From contig NZ_CP139698.1 in the NCBI RefSeq assembly GCF_034372165.1, forward strand, positions 2,790,001 to 2,854,000: 64,000 nt of DNA, read 5' to 3'. The notes below the pieces were generated by a model. That model did no database searches. It had not been told where the DNA came from and saw nothing but the letters and a program-made list of their open reading frames with translations. Positions 62,559-64,000 of this stretch are shown here, one piece after another. Position 1 is the first letter of the stretch, and every line of letters starts with the position of its first letter. Position numbers and translations under genes: made by a program. The stretch is from Christiangramia sp. OXR-203. GTDB taxonomy: Bacteria; Bacteroidota; Bacteroidia; Flavobacteriales; Flavobacteriaceae.

Positions 62559-64000
62559 CTATAGTGCGTCGATCTTTTTCTGCACTTCCAGGCTTGTGCC
62601 TTCAAATTCATAGGTATCACTGGTCTCATTTCCATTTAAGGAACTTGTGACCACTACCCTTGCAGTTACCAGATCTTCCAGATCATTTTTCTCCAAACTA
62701 ATTTCTTTTGAAATCACAGAACCTTCCAAAGAGATCACCTCAACAGTTTCCTCCTGGTTTGGAATGTCAGCATCTGTATGCCCACCTAAAATTGGTGCGA
62801 TTACCAGGCCGATAAGGCAGGTTAATTTAATTAATATATTCATAGAAGGACCTGAAGTATCCTTGAAAGGATCTCCTACCGTATCACCGGTTACTGCTGC
62901 CTTGTGAGCATCAGAGCCTTTATAGGTCATCTCCCCATTGATCATGACTCCGGCTTCAAAAGATTTCTTGGCATTATCCCAGGCACCTCCGGCGTTATTC
63001 TGAAAGATAGCCCAAAGCACACCACTCACAGTAACCCCCGCCATATAGCCCCCAAGCATTTCAGCAATTGCGAGATTATCCATCCCAAAGATCATTGGTA
63101 GAAATGCGATGACCAATGGAAAACCAATAGTTAACATGCCTGGCAGCATCATTTCTCTTAAGGAAGCTTCCGTAGAGATCGCCACGCACTTATCATATTC
63201 CGGTTTCGCCGTTCCCTCCATAATTCCCGGAATATCCTTGAATTGTCTTCGTACTTCCTGCACCATTTCCATCGCGGCTTTACCCACCGCATTCATTGCC
63301 AAAGCAGAGAAAACCACGGGAATCATCCCACCAACAAAAAGCATCGCCAGAACAGGAGCTTTGAAAATATTAATTCCTTCAATCCCTGTAAAGGTTACAT
63401 AGGCGGCAAAGAGAGCTAAAGAAGTTAAAGCAGCAGATGCAATTGCAAAACCTTTTCCTGTGGCTGCGGTCGTATTTCCTACAGAATCCAGAATATCTGT
63501 TCTTTCTCTTACTATTGGCTCCTGCTCACTCATTTCAGCAATACCTCCAGCATTGTCTGCTATAGGTCCAAAGGCATCGATCGCCAGCTGCATAGCTGTA
63601 GTTGCCATCATTGCTGAAGCTGCCAATGCAACTCCGTAAAATCCTGCGAAAGCATAAGACGCCCAGATCGCACCGGCGAATAATAAAATTGAAGGAAAGG
63701 TAGAGATCATACCGGTCGCCAAACCTGCAATTATATTTGTTCCAGCTCCAGTACTTGATTGCTGAACGATCTTGAGAATTGGTTTTTTCCCCAGCCCTGT
63801 ATAATATTCGGTAACTGAAGAAATCGCTCCACCTACAACCAGACCAACCAGCGTTGCGTAAAATACGCGCATGGAACTTATGTTAATCATTTCAAATCCT
63901 TCCTCTCCACCTATAAAGAATCCCATCGTCATGGTATTCGCAGGTAGCATCCAGTTTACCAGAAAATAACAGGAAACCGCGACCAGTAAGATCGAAACCC
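62559..64000 (-). CDS. hppA: Membrane-bound proton/sodium-translocating pyrophosphatase (C-terminal part)
   Basis: 480 codons are in the window; the frame stays open to the right edge. Conserved catalytic stretch [21 protein letters not shown] and many helices. The motif [15 protein letters not shown] carries Ala at the position that marks K+-dependent members (K+-independent ones have Lys there). [48 protein letters not shown] is a further family signature. It couples pyrophosphate hydrolysis to cation export. An extra C-terminal tail of about 90 residues is acidic ([22 protein letters not shown]), unusual for the core family. Confidence 0.94.
   Translation of the reverse strand, partial: VSILLVAVSCYFLVNWMLPANTMTMGFFIGGEEGFEMINISSMRVFYATLVGLVVGGAISSVTEYYTGLGKKPILKIVQQSSTGAGTNIIAGLATGMISTFPSILLFAGAIWASYAFAGFYGVALAASAMMATTAMQLAIDAFGPIADNAGGIAEMSEQEPIVRERTDILDSVGNTTAATGKGFAIASAALTSLALFAAYVTFTGIEGINIFKAPVLAMLFVGGMIPVVFSALAMNAVGKAAMEMVQEVRRQFKDIPGIMEGTAKPEYDKCVAISTEASLREMMLPGMLTIGFPLVIAFLPMIFGMDNLAIAEMLGGYMAGVTVSGVLWAIFQNNAGGAWDNAKKSFEAGVMINGEMTYKGSDAHKAAVTGDTVGDPFKDTSGPSMNILIKLTCLIGLVIAPILGGHTDADIPNQEETVEVISLEGSVISKEISLEKNDLEDLVTARVVVTSSLNGNETSDTYEFEGTSLEVQKKIDAL

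Overview
The window looks like chromosomal DNA of a marine flavobacterium (Bacteroidota, Flavobacteriaceae; Christiangramia/Gramella-like). The reasons are a SusC-type receptor next to a hybrid beta-propeller/LuxR regulator, a GldA gliding ABC ATPase, a split MetH, a HEPN-fused sulfite reductase, and promoters of the Bacteroidota type (TTG or TTTG, about 19 bases, TAnnTTTG). The genus is inference; the phylum-level placement is well supported.

Layout. 1-5.9 kb: start of a SusC gene, its probable regulator and an S1 sulfatase lipoprotein, that is, the edge of a polysaccharide-utilisation locus for a sulfated glycan. 6-8.6 kb: a radical-SAM/partner pair of putative DNA-modification genes and two tandem acidic lipoproteins. 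8.7-13.8 kb: prenyl synthase, rlmN, queA, aroA, a small membrane protein and a MazG-like gene. 13.8-19.2 kb: two DUF3857/transglutaminase-like proteins, dtd and rsgA. 19.3-23.3 kb: an aromatic amino-acid operon (prephenate dehydratase, aminotransferase, prephenate dehydrogenase, DAHP synthase-chorismate mutase). 23.5-26.7 kb: gldA, duplicated repeat DNA, a DUF2807 lipoprotein and a PagL-like outer-membrane protein. 26.8-48.1 kb: a sulfur/methionine island (metF, split metH, osmC, siroheme and sulfite-reduction genes, cysN-cysD-cysH, an Rrf2 regulator, metZ-hom-metX-metY, metK). 48.2-57.7 kb: mixed metabolic and membrane genes. 57.8-62.4 kb: an App1-like phosphatase and a non-homologous end-joining cluster (LigD, Ku, small Rho_N/SAP-like protein). 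The right edge is a membrane pyrophosphatase cut by the window end.

The most notable content is non-coding. Four amino-acid operon segments in this window are preceded by a short open frame rich in the codons of the pathway product, followed directly by an intrinsic terminator that can be displaced by pairing with sequence at the end of the short frame. (1) A Phe/Tyr-rich leader (FYYFYFY) lies before the aromatic operon. (2 and 3) Two tandem Met/Cys-rich leaders, each with its own terminator, lie before metY-metX-hom-metZ-rrf2. (4) A Cys-containing leader (MCMC) lies inside the cys operon between cysN and sulfite reductase. These look like ribosome-mediated transcription attenuators of the trp/phe type. 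In the same island metH has a SAM-I riboswitch and metK has what looks like a SAM-II riboswitch, so one pathway appears to be controlled by three kinds of RNA sensor plus an Rrf2 repressor.

Other points: a frameshift near the 3' end of a ferredoxin/thioredoxin-reductase-like gene, a tandem duplication of the gldA tail together with a roughly 100-base interspersed repeat that recurs elsewhere in the window, and a DUF3857 protein whose transglutaminase-like catalytic residues are replaced.
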